Positions 8,654 through 20,546 of a stretch of DNA of 64,000 nt are shown here, piece after piece (within the stretch, counting starts at the first letter, position 1; each line of letters opens with the position of its first letter). Made by a program: the position numbers and the translations under genes. The notes below the pieces were generated by a model. The model saw only the letters and a program-made list of their open reading frames with translations. It searched no databases and was not told the origin of the DNA. The stretch is from positions 62,001 to 126,000 of the forward strand of contig NZ_CP080410.1 of NCBI RefSeq assembly GCF_019448255.1, read 5' to 3'. Source of the DNA: Qipengyuania flava. GTDB taxonomy: Bacteria; Pseudomonadota; Alphaproteobacteria; Sphingomonadales; Sphingomonadaceae.

Positions 8654-10200
8654 GCGTTTGCCGGCTCGCCCTCGACGACCTCGGAGAAGTCCTGCGCGGA
8701 CATGCTCTGCGCCACGGCATCACGGATACGGCGCGCTTCGTCCAGGGGAATACCCTTCATTCGCAGGCGCCCCCCGGCCAGCCCGAAATGGATATCGGCA
8801 TAGCCGCGCAGGCGCGCCAGCGGGTTGCGCACGATCTCGACCGATTGCAGCTTCTCGCGCGAACCGATCGCAAGCTGCGGGGCGAACCAGCCGTGTTTGG
8901 TATAGAGCTGCCGTTCGCCCAGGGCGTGCCGGTCCCAGCGCCAACGCAGGTACTCATGCAGGCCAAAGACCGCCCCGCCGCCCAGCAACGGGATGAGCGC
9001 GTAGATGGCCCGGTCGGCAGCGACAAGGATTGCAGCAATCGCGATCATCAGCGCCATGGCAAACAGGAACTCATCGAAACGGTAGCGTCCCGAGGAGCGC
9101 CGCCATTCGATGGTTTGGGGCGGCAGGTGAAAGCCCGTTTCCGCAACCACCGGCGTGATCTCGTCCATCTGGGCGAAGGGCATGGCCTCGTGGTTGGACG
9201 AGCCGCTGTCGCTCGCCAGGCTGACGAGCTTCAGCGAGTGCCAGCCGAACAGGCGCCGCACGACACCTGTCCCCAGCCGCAAGGCCTGCACCCTGTGCAC
9301 CGGCATCACGAGATCGGTGCGCGTCAGCAAGCCCCTGCGGCGGCGCAGGCCCTTGTCGGTGCGCTCCAGCCGGAAGTTCCATTCGCGAAGGACCGTGCGC
9401 ACAACGCCGGTCACGACTCCGACCAGCAGGAGCGAGGAGACCGCAAGCACGCCGCCGATGATCTGCGCAAGGAAGCCGAGCCCCGCGAGCCACTGGCCCG
9501 GGCCGGAAAGCTGGTCGCGCCAGGATCTCCAGTCCCAGATTTCGAACGGCAGGAGGAATTCGAACTGCTGCGCGAAGCCGGCGACCACCGCCACCACGGC
9601 GAGCGAGAATTCGAACAGGCCGAAGGTGACAACACGGCGCGGCGACATGGTATGCAGGACACGCCCCTCTGGTGGCGGATCACCCTCGGCATCGCCAATC
9701 GCGCCGGCAGTACCCTCAGCGCTGTCGACCGCGCCATCGCGGCGGCTGCGCGCAAGCTCGCGCAGGCGTTCGCCTTCGGCTTCGGTGAGGTATGCAAGCG
9801 CGATATCCTCGCCCCCGCCCGAGCCGGTCTCGAATTTCACTTCGACCAGGCCGAACAGGCGCGGGATCGGTTTCTGCTCGAGGCTGACATCCTGGATCCG
9901 CTCGTAGGGTACCGATCGTGCCGAGCGGGACAGAAGGCCGCTTTCGACCCGAATGTCCGCTGCGCCGACCACATAGGTCAGGCGCGTCCAGCGCAAATAG
10001 GCGATCAGGATATTGAGCCCCACCACCACCACGACCAGCGGCAGGAAATAGACGACCATGTCGCCCAGATCGCCTTCGTCCAGAATGGTCACGCTGGCGA
10101 TCGCGATCGGGAGGGCAAGCTGCCACAGCAGGCTCACCGCGCGAACGGCAAAGGTGCGCGGGTCGGTCCGGCGCGGGGTCGTGTCGATGGCGTCGCTCAC
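8650..10200 (-). CDS. Bacterial PH-domain membrane protein (YdbT-like)
   Basis: The 516-residue product has repeated pairs of transmembrane helices, each followed by a bacterial PH-like (bPH2/DUF304) domain. Signatures such as TYVVGAADIRVESGLLSRS, ERIQDVSLEQKPIPRLFG and HRVQALRLGTGVVRRLFG mark the domain starts, and three repeats are visible. It overlaps the smaller upstream PH-domain gene by four bases, the same two-gene order as ydbS-ydbT in Bacillus. There the pair has been linked to resistance to certain bacteriocins. The role here is unknown and probably envelope-related. Confidence 0.9.
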   Translation of the reverse strand: MSDAIDTTPRRTDPRTFAVRAVSLLWQLALPIAIASVTILDEGDLGDMVVYFLPLVVVVVGLNILIAYLRWTRLTYVVGAADIRVESGLLSRSARSVPYERIQDVSLEQKPIPRLFGLVEVKFETGSGGGEDIALAYLTEAEGERLRELARSRRDGAVDSAEGTAGAIGDAEGDPPPEGRVLHTMSPRRVVTFGLFEFSLAVVAVVAGFAQQFEFLLPFEIWDWRSWRDQLSGPGQWLAGLGFLAQIIGGVLAVSSLLLVGVVTGVVRTVLREWNFRLERTDKGLRRRRGLLTRTDLVMPVHRVQALRLGTGVVRRLFGWHSLKLVSLASDSGSSNHEAMPFAQMDEITPVVAETGFHLPPQTIEWRRSSGRYRFDEFLFAMALMIAIAAILVAADRAIYALIPLLGGGAVFGLHEYLRWRWDRHALGERQLYTKHGWFAPQLAIGSREKLQSVEIVRNPLARLRGYADIHFGLAGGRLRMKGIPLDEARRIRDAVAQSMSAQDFSEVVEGEPANA

Positions 10201-10664
10201 CGCGTGTCGCGCCGGATGGCCGCACGGATATCCTCGCGCATAGCCGTCGCATCATCATGGGCAAGGCCGGGAAGCGCGACCGAGGCGTTGTGGCTCCCGG
10301 CGGTATGCACGGTAAGCGTGGCGAGACCGAAGGCGCGTTCGAGCGGTCCCTGCCCGACATCGATATGCTGGACGCGGCCGAAGGGCACCACCGTGTCCGA
10401 ACGGAAGAACACGCCGCGCACCACGCGCAGCCGCTCTCCGGCAAGCGAATAGCCGCGCGCGTTGTAGCGGGTCAGCGGGACGCGGATCAGGGCATAGGCG
10501 ACGACGAGGAGAACCGGGGTCCAGACCACGCCAGTCCAGCCGGGGATGGCAATCTCTGCAACGGTCGCCGCAACCAGCAGCACCAGGCCGACCAGCGCAA
10601 GCTGGAGCCGGAGCATCGACTTGAAGGCAGGGTCGAGCGGCGTGAGGTCCTCGGTGTCGTCCAT
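10197..10664 (-). CDS. Bacterial PH-domain membrane protein (YdbS-like)
   Basis: The 155-residue product has two hydrophobic helices at about residues 15-60 and one bPH2 domain that contains YSLAGERLRVVRGVFFRSD and VPFGRVQHIDVGQGPLERAFG. It is the small partner of the larger PH-domain protein, whose ATG overlaps its stop. Such two-gene units are common, and a membrane complex of the two products is a reasonable inference. Confidence 0.9.
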   Translation of the reverse strand: MDDTEDLTPLDPAFKSMLRLQLALVGLVLLVAATVAEIAIPGWTGVVWTPVLLVVAYALIRVPLTRYNARGYSLAGERLRVVRGVFFRSDTVVPFGRVQHIDVGQGPLERAFGLATLTVHTAGSHNASVALPGLAHDDATAMREDIRAAIRRDTR

Positions 10665-10758
10665 ACCGTGCTAGCTAGGCAATACAGCGCGGCGATTCAA
10701 TCTGGTTTCGGCTGCCACCTGCGCTATGCCTTCGATTCGAGAGAGACAGGGGAGAGCC

Positions 10759-11655
10759 ATGGATATTTCGAAGCTGATGTTCCGCGACGGGCTGATGGAA
10801 GGGGAGCGCATCCTCGTGACCGGCGGCGGGACCGGGCTCGGCAAGGAAATGGCCGAAGCCTTCCTCAAGCTGGGCGCCGAAGTGCACATCTGCGGGCGGC
10901 GACAGGGCAAGCTCGACGAGACGGCGAAGGAACTGGGTGACCGCCACGGCGGAAAGATTGTCGGCCACGCCTGCGACATCCGCGATCCCGAAGCGATCCA
11001 CGCGATGGTCGATGCGATCTGGGAGCACGGCCCGCTGACCGGAGTCGTCAACAACGCGGCCGGCAATTTCATCAGCCGGACCGAAGACTTGTCGGTGAAC
11101 GGCTTCAACGCGATCAGCGACATCGTCTTTCGCGGCAGCTTCTACGTCACGCTCGACGTGGGTAAGCGCCTGATCGAGGAAGGCCGCAAGGCGAACTTCC
11201 TGGCCATCCTCACCACTTGGGTGTGGAACGGCGGGCCCTTCGTGGTGCCCAGCGCCATGAGCAAGGCGGGCCTCAACATCATGACCCAGAGCCTGGCGGT
11301 CGAATGGGGCCGCTACGGCATGCGTTTCAACGCCATCGCGCCCGGCCTCTTCCCCACCGACGGCATGAGCGCGCGGCTGTCTCCCGGCGGGCGCGGCGGG
11401 AATTCGCACGACGACATGAACCCGATGGGCCGCCACGGCGAAATGCACGAAATCGCCAATCTGGCGGTGTTCCTGATGGGCCCGGGCGCGGAGTGGATCA
11501 ACGGCGAGACGATCGCCATCGATGGCGCGGGTTTCAAGGCGCATGGCGGCAATTTCTACGCCGGCCTCAAGGACATGGGCGACGAACAATGGGAAGCCAT
11601 GCGCGCCATGATCAAGGGCACGAATGCGAAGGATAAGGCGGAGCGCTCGACATAG
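10759..11655 (+). CDS. SDR family oxidoreductase (dienoyl-CoA reductase/FabG-like)
   Basis: The 298-residue product is a classical short-chain dehydrogenase/reductase with the NAD(P)-binding motif TGGGTGLGKEMAE and the NNAAG motif. The active-site region is atypical. Where a Ser-Tyr-Lys triad is expected there is TTWVWNGGPFVVPSAMSKAGL, so the usual Tyr of YxxxK is replaced (VPSAMSK). This pattern and the overall layout resemble the 2,4-dienoyl-CoA reductase branch, which lacks the YxxxK Tyr. The start at 10759 follows a GGGGAGAG ribosome binding site. A role in unsaturated acyl-CoA oxidation is inferred. Confidence 0.88.
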   Translation: MDISKLMFRDGLMEGERILVTGGGTGLGKEMAEAFLKLGAEVHICGRRQGKLDETAKELGDRHGGKIVGHACDIRDPEAIHAMVDAIWEHGPLTGVVNNAAGNFISRTEDLSVNGFNAISDIVFRGSFYVTLDVGKRLIEEGRKANFLAILTTWVWNGGPFVVPSAMSKAGLNIMTQSLAVEWGRYGMRFNAIAPGLFPTDGMSARLSPGGRGGNSHDDMNPMGRHGEMHEIANLAVFLMGPGAEWINGETIAIDGAGFKAHGGNFYAGLKDMGDEQWEAMRAMIKGTNAKDKAERST

Positions 11656-11672
11656 GTTGTGCCGCGCATTCG

Positions 11673-11793
11673 TTTTTTGTTTGGCCTCAGGCGCCGGCGG
11701 CCGCATCCGCGGCCTTAGGCTATCCTCGCTCACGCGACCTGAAGGTCGCATCGCTGCGGGCGCGCAGTCGCGCTTGCCTTGCCTTCGGCTCGG
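11673..11793 (+). repeat. Intergenic hairpin repeat, copy A
   Basis: This copy starts with a T-rich tract (11673-11682) 17 bases after the SDR stop. Hairpin 1 is a 6-bp stem closing the loop ATCC (11699-11714). The linker TATCCTCGCT follows, then hairpin 2 (GCGACCT/AGGTCGC, 11734-11749). The conserved GCTGCGGGCGCGCAGTCGCG block and the TTGCC motif come next, then a short third hairpin (GCC-TTC-GGC). It shares its plan with copies B-E but has different stem sequences. Together with copy B it fills the roughly 300-base gene-free stretch between the SDR gene and tRNA-Thr. Confidence 0.85.
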
Positions 11794-11824
11794 AAATCAT
11801 CGCCAAAAGCCTGCAATCGCAAGA

Positions 11825-11938
11825 GCACCGTCCGCGACCAGCGGACGGCAAGGGTGACCGCCCGCCCGCAGCGGGTGCAGCTTGCTGCACGCATAGCGAG
11901 GACGCGCCGACGGATGTCGGTGCGAAAAACAAGAAATC
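11825..11938 (-). repeat. Intergenic hairpin repeat, copy B
   Basis: This is an inverted copy, read on the minus strand from the 3' end of tRNA-Thr. Its features in order are: a T-rich tract, then hairpin 1 (9 bp with one G-T pair, loop ATCC, 11903-11924) and the linker TCCTCGCTA. Hairpin 2 follows (GTGCAGC/GCTGCAC, 11875-11890, the same sequence as in copy C), then the CCGCTGCGGGCGGGCGGTC block. Hairpin 3 is a perfect 7-bp stem (11829-11847). Copies A and B point toward each other from opposite gene ends. Confidence 0.85.
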
Positions 11939-11955
11939 CATTTTTCTGCGAAAAA

Positions 11956-12030
11956 TGGTGCTGCTGGGGAGGATTGAACTCCCGGCCTCACCCTTACCAA
12001 GGGTGCGCTCTACCACTGAGCTACAGCAGC
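11956..12030 (-). tRNA. tRNA-Thr (anticodon GGU)
   Basis: The minus strand folds into a complete cloverleaf. The 7-bp acceptor stem is GCTGCTG/CAGCAGC with discriminator A and an encoded CCA end. The D-arm is GCTCAGTGGTAGAGC, and the anticodon stem CACCC/GGGTG closes the loop TTGGTAA, giving anticodon GGU. The T-arm contains GGTTCAA-like GAGTTCAATCC. The anticodon reads ACC, so the tRNA carries threonine. No integrase or att-like repeat is next to it. Confidence 0.96.
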
Positions 12031-12145
12031 ACATGCCGCCCGTCGGCAATTGCCGATGGGGTGGAGGCGCGCGCTATTGGCAGAGACGGCGGATAAGTCA
12101 ACCTTAGCTTGCAGGCGCAGGCCAATTTCGCAAAAGGAATGCGCC

Positions 12146-12289
12146 ATGAGCGCCCAAAACGACAAATTGAGCCGCGAAGAGCGCCTTGCCGCGAAACTTC
12201 GCGAGAACCTGCGCCGGCGCAAGGGCCAGGCGCGAGAAATCCGCGAATCGGACGAGCAAAGCCTTCCCAAGGACGGTGCGGGCGGCTAA
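12146..12289 (+). CDS. Small conserved hypothetical protein (47 aa)
   Basis: The short, highly charged product begins MSAQNDKLSREERLAAKLREN and is rich in Arg, Lys and Glu, with a probable amphipathic helix over residues 8-35. The ATG at 12146 has AAAAGGA upstream. It lies between tRNA-Thr and gpmA, and the gpmA GTG start begins 36 bases downstream. I do not recognise a function. The clean ribosome binding site, biased composition and placement support a real gene. Confidence 0.65.
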   Translation: MSAQNDKLSREERLAAKLRENLRRRKGQAREIRESDEQSLPKDGAGG

Positions 12290-12325
12290 CGCGCCTTGCT
12301 CCTAGGGGAATTACGGGAGCCTTCA

Positions 12326-13012
12326 GTGTCGAAACTCATCCTCGTGCGCCACGGCCAGAGCGAGTGGAACCTCGCCAACCGCTTTACCGGATGGTGGGAT
12401 GTCGACCTCACCGAGAAAGGCGAAACCGAGGCCCGCGAAGCTGGCGAGCTGATGAAGGCCAAGGGCGTGCTGCCCACCGTATCCTTCACCAGCGTCCAGA
12501 AGCGCGCGATCAAGACGCTGAACCTGGCACTGGAAGCCTGCGATCGCCTGTGGATCCCGGTAACCCGCGACTGGCATTTGAACGAGCGCCACTACGGCGG
12601 CCTCACCGGCCTCAACAAGCAGGAAACCCGCGACAAGCACGGCGACGAGCAGGTCCACATCTGGCGCCGCAGCTTCGACGTGCCCCCGCCCGACCTTGAG
12701 CCGGGCAGCGAGTTCGACCTGTCGGACGACCCGCGCTACGCCGGGATCGACGTACCGCGCACCGAAAGCCTCAAGCTGACGATCAAACGCGTCCTGCCCT
12801 ATTGGGAAGAGGCGATCCTGCCCGAGCTCGGCAAGGGGGAAACGGTGATCATCTCCGCCCATGGCAATTCCCTGCGCGCGCTGGTGAAGCACCTTTCGAA
12901 CATCTCCGATGACGAGATCACCGGCCTCGAAATCCCGACCGGCCAGCCGATCGTCTACGAGTTCGACGGCACGCAGGTTTCGGGCGAGCGCTACTATCTG
13001 AAGGATTCGTAA
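12326..13012 (+). CDS. gpmA: 2,3-bisphosphoglycerate-dependent phosphoglycerate mutase
   Basis: The glycolytic enzyme interconverts 3- and 2-phosphoglycerate. The 228-residue product has the phosphohistidine motif [10 protein letters not shown] near the N-terminus, the [13 protein letters not shown] segment of the cofactor-dependent class, and the second catalytic His in [12 protein letters not shown] chose the GTG at 12326 because ACGGGAG precedes it and the family start (SKLILVRHG) fits. The upstream TTG at 12296 would add ten unrelated residues. This is the first gene of a compact operon that runs to about 20.97 kb. Confidence 0.95.
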   Translation: MSKLILVRHGQSEWNLANRFTGWWDVDLTEKGETEAREAGELMKAKGVLPTVSFTSVQKRAIKTLNLALEACDRLWIPVTRDWHLNERHYGGLTGLNKQETRDKHGDEQVHIWRRSFDVPPPDLEPGSEFDLSDDPRYAGIDVPRTESLKLTIKRVLPYWEEAILPELGKGETVIISAHGNSLRALVKHLSNISDDEITGLEIPTGQPIVYEFDGTQVSGERYYLKDS

Positions 13013-13013
13013 G

Positions 13014-13495
13014 ATGAGCGCGAAAGTTGCCATCGTCATGGGGAGCCAGTCCGACTGGGAGACCATGACCTGCGCGGCGGAAGTGCTCGAGGAACTGGGT
13101 GTCGAAGCCGATGTGCGCATCGTTTCCGCCCACCGCACGCCCGACCGCATGTACGATTTCGCCAAGGGCGCGGCCGAGGCTGGCTTCGAAGTCATCATCG
13201 CCGGTGCCGGCGGTGCAGCGCACCTTCCCGGCATGATCGCCGCGCTGACCCATGTGCCCGTGCTCGGCGTGCCGGTGCAGTCCAAGGCCCTGTCGGGCGA
13301 GGACAGCCTCCTCTCCATCGTCCAGATGCCCGCCGGTGTCCCGGTCGGTACGCTGGCCATTGGCACGGCGGGTGCGACCAACGCCGGCCTCTTCGCCGCA
13401 GCGATCCTCGCCAATCACGACCCGGCCCTCTCGCAGCGTCTTCAGGACTGGCGCGCAGCGCGCAGCGCGGCGGTGACCGAGCGTCCCGTCGACTG

Positions 13496-13496
<1 letters not shown>
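13014..13496 (+). CDS. purE: 5-(carboxyamino)imidazole ribonucleotide mutase
   Basis: The 160-residue product is class I PurE, which converts N5-CAIR to CAIR in purine synthesis. The characteristic GSQSDW motif and the SAHRTPDRM motif with the catalytic His are near the N-terminus, and the [13 protein letters not shown] loop follows. The gene begins one base after the gpmA stop, and purK starts on the last base of its stop codon. Confidence 0.96.
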
Positions 13497-16189
<2,693 letters not shown>

Positions 16190-16193
<4 letters not shown>

Positions 16194-17116
16194 GGTGGCT
16201 CGATCACCGCGAGCCGCTGCCCGAAAGCCTGCGCGGCGCGATCATCGCGCTCGGCAATTTCGATGGCTTCCACCTCGGCCACCAGGCCGTGGCGGGCGAG
16301 GCGATCCGCTGGGCGCGCGAGGAAGGCCGCCCCTCGATCATCGCCACCTTCGACCCCCATCCCGTGCGCCATTTCAAGCCCGACGCGCCGCCCTTCCGCC
16401 TGACCACGCTCGAACAGCGCCAGGAACTCTATCTCGCCGCCGGCGCCACCGCGATGCTGGTGTTCCATTTCGACGCCGAGCTGGCTGGGACCACGGCGGA
16501 GGATTTCGTCCTCAAGCTGCTGGGCGAGCACATGGGCGTGGCAGGTGTCGTCACGGGCGAGGATTTCACCTTCGGCAAGATGCGCGGCGGCAATTTCGAG
16601 AAGCTGGTCGAGCTCGGCAAGTCCATCGGCATCGAGGCGCGCGCCGCGCAGCCGGTGCTGGATGGCGGCGAACCCGTTTCGTCCAGCCGCGTGCGCGAGG
16701 CGCTGCGCGAAGGCGACCCGCAGGAGGCCGCGCGGCTCCTCACCCGCCCCTTCGCCATTCGCGGCGTGGTCCAGCACGGCGACAAGCGCGGGCGCGAGAT
16801 AGGCTATCCGACCGCCAATTTGCCGGTCGAGCACTACCTGCGCCCCAAATACGGCATCTACGCCGTCACGGGCCGCATCCTCTCGACGGGTCAGGAACTG
16901 AAGGGCGCCGCCAATATCGGCATCCGCCCGCAGTTCGATCCGCCCAAGGAGCTGCTCGAGCCCTATTTCTTCGATTTCTCGGGCGATCTCTACGGGCAGG
17001 AGATCGAAGTGGCCTTCCACCAATTCCTGCGCGGCGAGGCGAAGTTCGATTCGCTCGAGGCGCTGATCGCGCAGATGGAGAAGGATTGCGACGAGGCGCG
17101 GCGGCTTCTGGGCTGA
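16190..17116 (+). CDS. ribF: Bifunctional riboflavin kinase/FAD synthetase
   Basis: This enzyme converts riboflavin to FMN and then to FAD. In the 308-residue product the N-terminal adenylyltransferase domain has GNFDGFHLGHQAV, with an HxGH-type motif, and GEDFTFGKMRGGN. The C-terminal kinase domain starts near residue 185 with GVVQHGDKRGREIGYPTANL and ends with EVAFHQFLRGEAKFDSLEAL. The ATG overlaps the dipeptidase stop (ATGA). ileS follows after 47 bases, which is a very common pairing. Confidence 0.96.
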
Positions 17117-17163
17117 CCGAAACTCTTTCCACCGCGCGCCAATTCGGTTAGCGGCCAACGCCT

Positions 17164-20001
17164 ATGTCCGAGAAGCGCGATTACAGAGACACGGTCTTCC
17201 TTCCCAAGACCGATTTCCCCATGAAAGCCGGCCTGCCTGCCAAGGAGCCGGGCATTGCCGCGCGCTGGGCGGACGAGAAGCTTTACGAGCAGCTGCGCGA
17301 GGCCCGCAAGGGACGCGAGACCTTCATCTTCCACGATGGCCCGCCGTATGCGAATGGCGACATGCACATCGGCCATGCGCTCAACCATACGCTGAAGGAC
17401 ATGGTCTGCCGCACGCAGAACCTGCTCGGCAAAAACGCGCCCTATGTGCCCGGCTGGGACTGCCACGGCCTGCCGATCGAATGGAAAGTCGAGGAGCAGT
17501 ACCGCAAGAAGAAGAAAACCAAGCCGGTCCTCTCGGGCGCGAACCGCGACGAGGCGGAGGTGAAGGCCTTCCGCGACGAGTGCCGCGCCTACGCCCAGCA
17601 CTGGGTCGATGTGCAGCGCGAGCAATTGAAGCGCCTCGGTGTGATGGCCGATTGGGACAATCCCTACCTCACCATGCAGAAAGACTCAGAGGCGATCATC
17701 GTCGCCGAGCTGATGAAGCTGGCCGAGGCGGGCAATCTCTATCGCGGCTCGAAGCCGGTGATGTGGAGCCCGGTGGAAGAAACCGCGCTCGCCGAGGCGG
17801 AGGTCGAATACGAGGACATCACCTCGACCCAGATCGACGTGGCGTTTGAGATCACGGAATCGCCGATCGAGGAATTGGTCGGCGCCCATGCGGTGATCTG
17901 GACGACGACGCCGTGGACGATCCCGGTGAACCAGGCTTTGGCTTACGGGCCGGAGGTCGCCTATATCCTTGCTGACATGCGGCCGATTCCGATGTCGGAT
18001 GATGAAGAACCATTGCCCGCCAAGCGCGTGCTGGTTGCGAAAAATCTCGTTGAGGAGATCGAAAACCGGCTCCTCGTCACCCTCAATCAGGTCCGCCGGA
18101 TTGTCGGCAGTGAACTCGCCGGAACCGTCGCCCGCCACCCGATGCACCACCTCGGCGGGTTCTACGCCAAGCCCCGCCCCTTCCTGCCGGGCGATTTCGT
18201 CACCACCGACAGCGGCACCGGCCTCGTCCACATGTCGCCCGACCATGGCGAGGACGATTTCGAGCTGTGCAAGGCGCATGGCATCGAGCCGGTCTTTGCC
18301 GTCACCAATGGCGGGCTTTACCGCGACGACTGGGGCTGGCTCGGCGGGGATGACGAGCGCCGCCGCAGCGTCATCAACAAGCCGTTCAATTCGCCCGAAG
18401 GCCCGATTTGCGAAGACCTGCGCGAAGCAGGCGCGCTGCTTTCGGCAAGCGCGGATTACGAGCACTCCTACCCGCACAGCTGGCGCTCGAAAGCCAAGGT
18501 GATCTTCCGCTGCACCCCGCAGTGGTTCGTGCCGATGGACAAGGACCTCGGCGACGGCGGCACCCTGCGCGAGCGCGCCACCAAGGCCATCGCCGACACG
18601 CGCTTCGTGCCCGAAAAGGGCCGCAACCGCATCGGCTCGATGGTCGAAGGCCGCCCCGACTGGGTGCTCTCCCGCCAGCGCGCCTGGGGCGTGCCGATCA
18701 CGCTGTTCGTGCGCCAGGACGGCACCTATCTGCAGGACGCCGAGGTCAACGCCCGCGTCGTGGCCGCCGTGCGCGAAGAGGGCATGGACGCCTGGAACGA
18801 GGGCAACAAGAACGCCTTCCTCGGCGACGATCACGACCCGGCCGAATTCGAGATGGTCACCGACATTCTCGACGTCTGGTTCGATTCGGGCTGCACCCAC
18901 GCCTTCGTGCTCGAAAGCGGGCGCTGGCCCGAACTGCACTGGCCGGCAGACCTCTACCTTGAAGGCTCCGACCAGCATCGTGGCTGGTTCCAGTCAAGCT
19001 TGCTCGAAAGCTGCGCGACGCGCGGCCGGGCGCCCTACGACCAGATCCTGACGCATGGCTTCACCATGGCGAGCGACGGGCGCAAGATGTCGAAGAGCCT
19101 CGGCAACACCATCGATCCGCTCAAGGTCATGGAGCAATACGGCGCGGACATCATCCGCCTGTGGGCGCTGAGCGTCGACTTCACCGAGGATCACCGCATC
19201 GGCGATGAGATCCTGAAGGGCGTTGCCGACCAGTATCGCAAACTGCGCAACACCTTCCGCTACCTGCTCGGCGCGCTCGACGGTTTTGTCGGCGACATGG
19301 GCGATACCGGCGAAATTCCCGAGCTGGAGGTCTATGTCCTCGCCCTGCTGGCCGACCTTGATGGCAAGCTGCGCAAGGCGGTCGAGGATTACGACTTCAA
19401 CACCTACACGCGCCTGCTGGTCGATTTCTGCAACGAAGACCTCTCGGCCTTCTACTTCGATATCCGCAAGGACAGCCTCTATTGCGACGGGCCGGATTCG
19501 GTGCGCCGCAACGCCTATCGCACGGTGCTCGACATCCTGTTCCACGCGCTGGTGCGCTACGCCGCGCCGGTGCTGGTGTTCACCGCCGAAGAGGTCTGGG
19601 GCACGCGCTATCCCGATGGCGGCAGCGTCCACCTGCTCGAATGGCCGGCTGTGCCGGGCGTTGGCGCGGACGGCGAACGCTGGGGCAAGCTGCGCGCGCT
19701 GCGCGAAGACGTGATGGAAGCGATCGAGCCGCTGCGGCGCGAAAAGACCATCCGGTCCGGCCTCGAAGCCGATGTGGTCGTGCCTGCGAGCATGGTGCCC
19801 GAAGGCTTCTCCGACGAAGACCTCGCCGAGCTGTTCATCACCGCGTCAGTCACGCGCAGCGATAGCGACACGGTGACGGTCACGCGGACATCCGAAAGCA
19901 AGTGCGGGCGCTGCTGGCGCCTGCTGCCTTCCGTGGAGGAAGACGGCGATCTGTGCGATCGCTGCGAACCCGTCGTCGCGCAGCTGGATGCCGCCCAATG
20001 A
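17164..20001 (+). CDS. ileS: Isoleucyl-tRNA synthetase
   Basis: The 945-residue class I synthetase charges tRNA-Ile. The signature HIGH sits at about residues 68-71 within PPYANGDMHIGHAL. The KMSKS loop is KMSKSLGN at about 641. The CP1 editing domain contains WTTTPWTIPVNQAL. The C-terminal zinc finger has paired cysteines (CGRCW...CDRC, about residues 912-935), the arrangement of the typical bacterial enzyme. lspA begins inside its stop codon. Confidence 0.97.
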   Translation: MSEKRDYRDTVFLPKTDFPMKAGLPAKEPGIAARWADEKLYEQLREARKGRETFIFHDGPPYANGDMHIGHALNHTLKDMVCRTQNLLGKNAPYVPGWDCHGLPIEWKVEEQYRKKKKTKPVLSGANRDEAEVKAFRDECRAYAQHWVDVQREQLKRLGVMADWDNPYLTMQKDSEAIIVAELMKLAEAGNLYRGSKPVMWSPVEETALAEAEVEYEDITSTQIDVAFEITESPIEELVGAHAVIWTTTPWTIPVNQALAYGPEVAYILADMRPIPMSDDEEPLPAKRVLVAKNLVEEIENRLLVTLNQVRRIVGSELAGTVARHPMHHLGGFYAKPRPFLPGDFVTTDSGTGLVHMSPDHGEDDFELCKAHGIEPVFAVTNGGLYRDDWGWLGGDDERRRSVINKPFNSPEGPICEDLREAGALLSASADYEHSYPHSWRSKAKVIFRCTPQWFVPMDKDLGDGGTLRERATKAIADTRFVPEKGRNRIGSMVEGRPDWVLSRQRAWGVPITLFVRQDGTYLQDAEVNARVVAAVREEGMDAWNEGNKNAFLGDDHDPAEFEMVTDILDVWFDSGCTHAFVLESGRWPELHWPADLYLEGSDQHRGWFQSSLLESCATRGRAPYDQILTHGFTMASDGRKMSKSLGNTIDPLKVMEQYGADIIRLWALSVDFTEDHRIGDEILKGVADQYRKLRNTFRYLLGALDGFVGDMGDTGEIPELEVYVLALLADLDGKLRKAVEDYDFNTYTRLLVDFCNEDLSAFYFDIRKDSLYCDGPDSVRRNAYRTVLDILFHALVRYAAPVLVFTAEEVWGTRYPDGGSVHLLEWPAVPGVGADGERWGKLRALREDVMEAIEPLRREKTIRSGLEADVVVPASMVPEGFSDEDLAELFITASVTRSDSDTVTVTRTSESKCGRCWRLLPSVEEDGDLCDRCEPVVAQLDAAQ

Positions 20002-20546
20002 CCCCGGTGCTCAAAAACCGCCTGATCGGCTGCGTCGTCGCGTTGGCGATTTTCGCCGCCGACCAGTGGAGCAAGAGCTACGTCACGAAGACGCTCGGCA
20101 TCGATCGCGTTGGCGATTCGATGGAGCTGCTGCCGTTCTTCGACCTGCGCTTCACCCGCAATTTCGGCGTCTCGCTCGGCATGCTTGAGGCGACCAGCCC
20201 GGAGATGCGTTGGGGGCTCGTGCTGCTGACCGCTGCCATCGCGCTGGTGGTGACCATCTGGATGCTGCGCGAGAAGCTGCTCGGCGATATCCTCGGCCTG
20301 TCGCTGATCCTCGGCGGGGCGCTGGGCAACATCAAGGACCGCTACGAGCTCGGATACGTTGTCGATTTCGCGGACCTTCATATCGGGGATTTCCGCCCCT
20401 TCCTTATTTTCAACGTCGCCGATGCGGCTATCACCATCGGCGTCGTCATCATCCTTGCGCGCGCGTTCTTCATGCGCGACAAGGACGACCAAGAGGTCGA
20501 TGACCTCATGAACAGCAAGGCGGCCGACGCCGCGGAGACCAAGTGA
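19998..20546 (+). CDS. lspA: Lipoprotein signal peptidase (signal peptidase II)
   Basis: The membrane aspartyl protease cleaves prolipoprotein signal peptides in front of the lipidated Cys. The 182-residue product has four hydrophobic segments. The catalytic Asp motifs are GNIKDR and FNVADAAI. The loop normally written NxGxAF is NFGVSLG here, a mild departure also seen among relatives. It is coupled to ileS by ATGA. The next gene encodes a lipoprotein that would need this enzyme. Confidence 0.94.
   Translation: MTPVLKNRLIGCVVALAIFAADQWSKSYVTKTLGIDRVGDSMELLPFFDLRFTRNFGVSLGMLEATSPEMRWGLVLLTAAIALVVTIWMLREKLLGDILGLSLILGGALGNIKDRYELGYVVDFADLHIGDFRPFLIFNVADAAITIGVVIILARAFFMRDKDDQEVDDLMNSKAADAAETK

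Noticed and set aside
11673..11938. Possible CRISPR array or attachment site near tRNA-Thr
   Set aside because: The repeats are dispersed single units with changing stems, not regularly spaced identical repeats. No cas gene, integrase or duplicate of the tRNA end is present.
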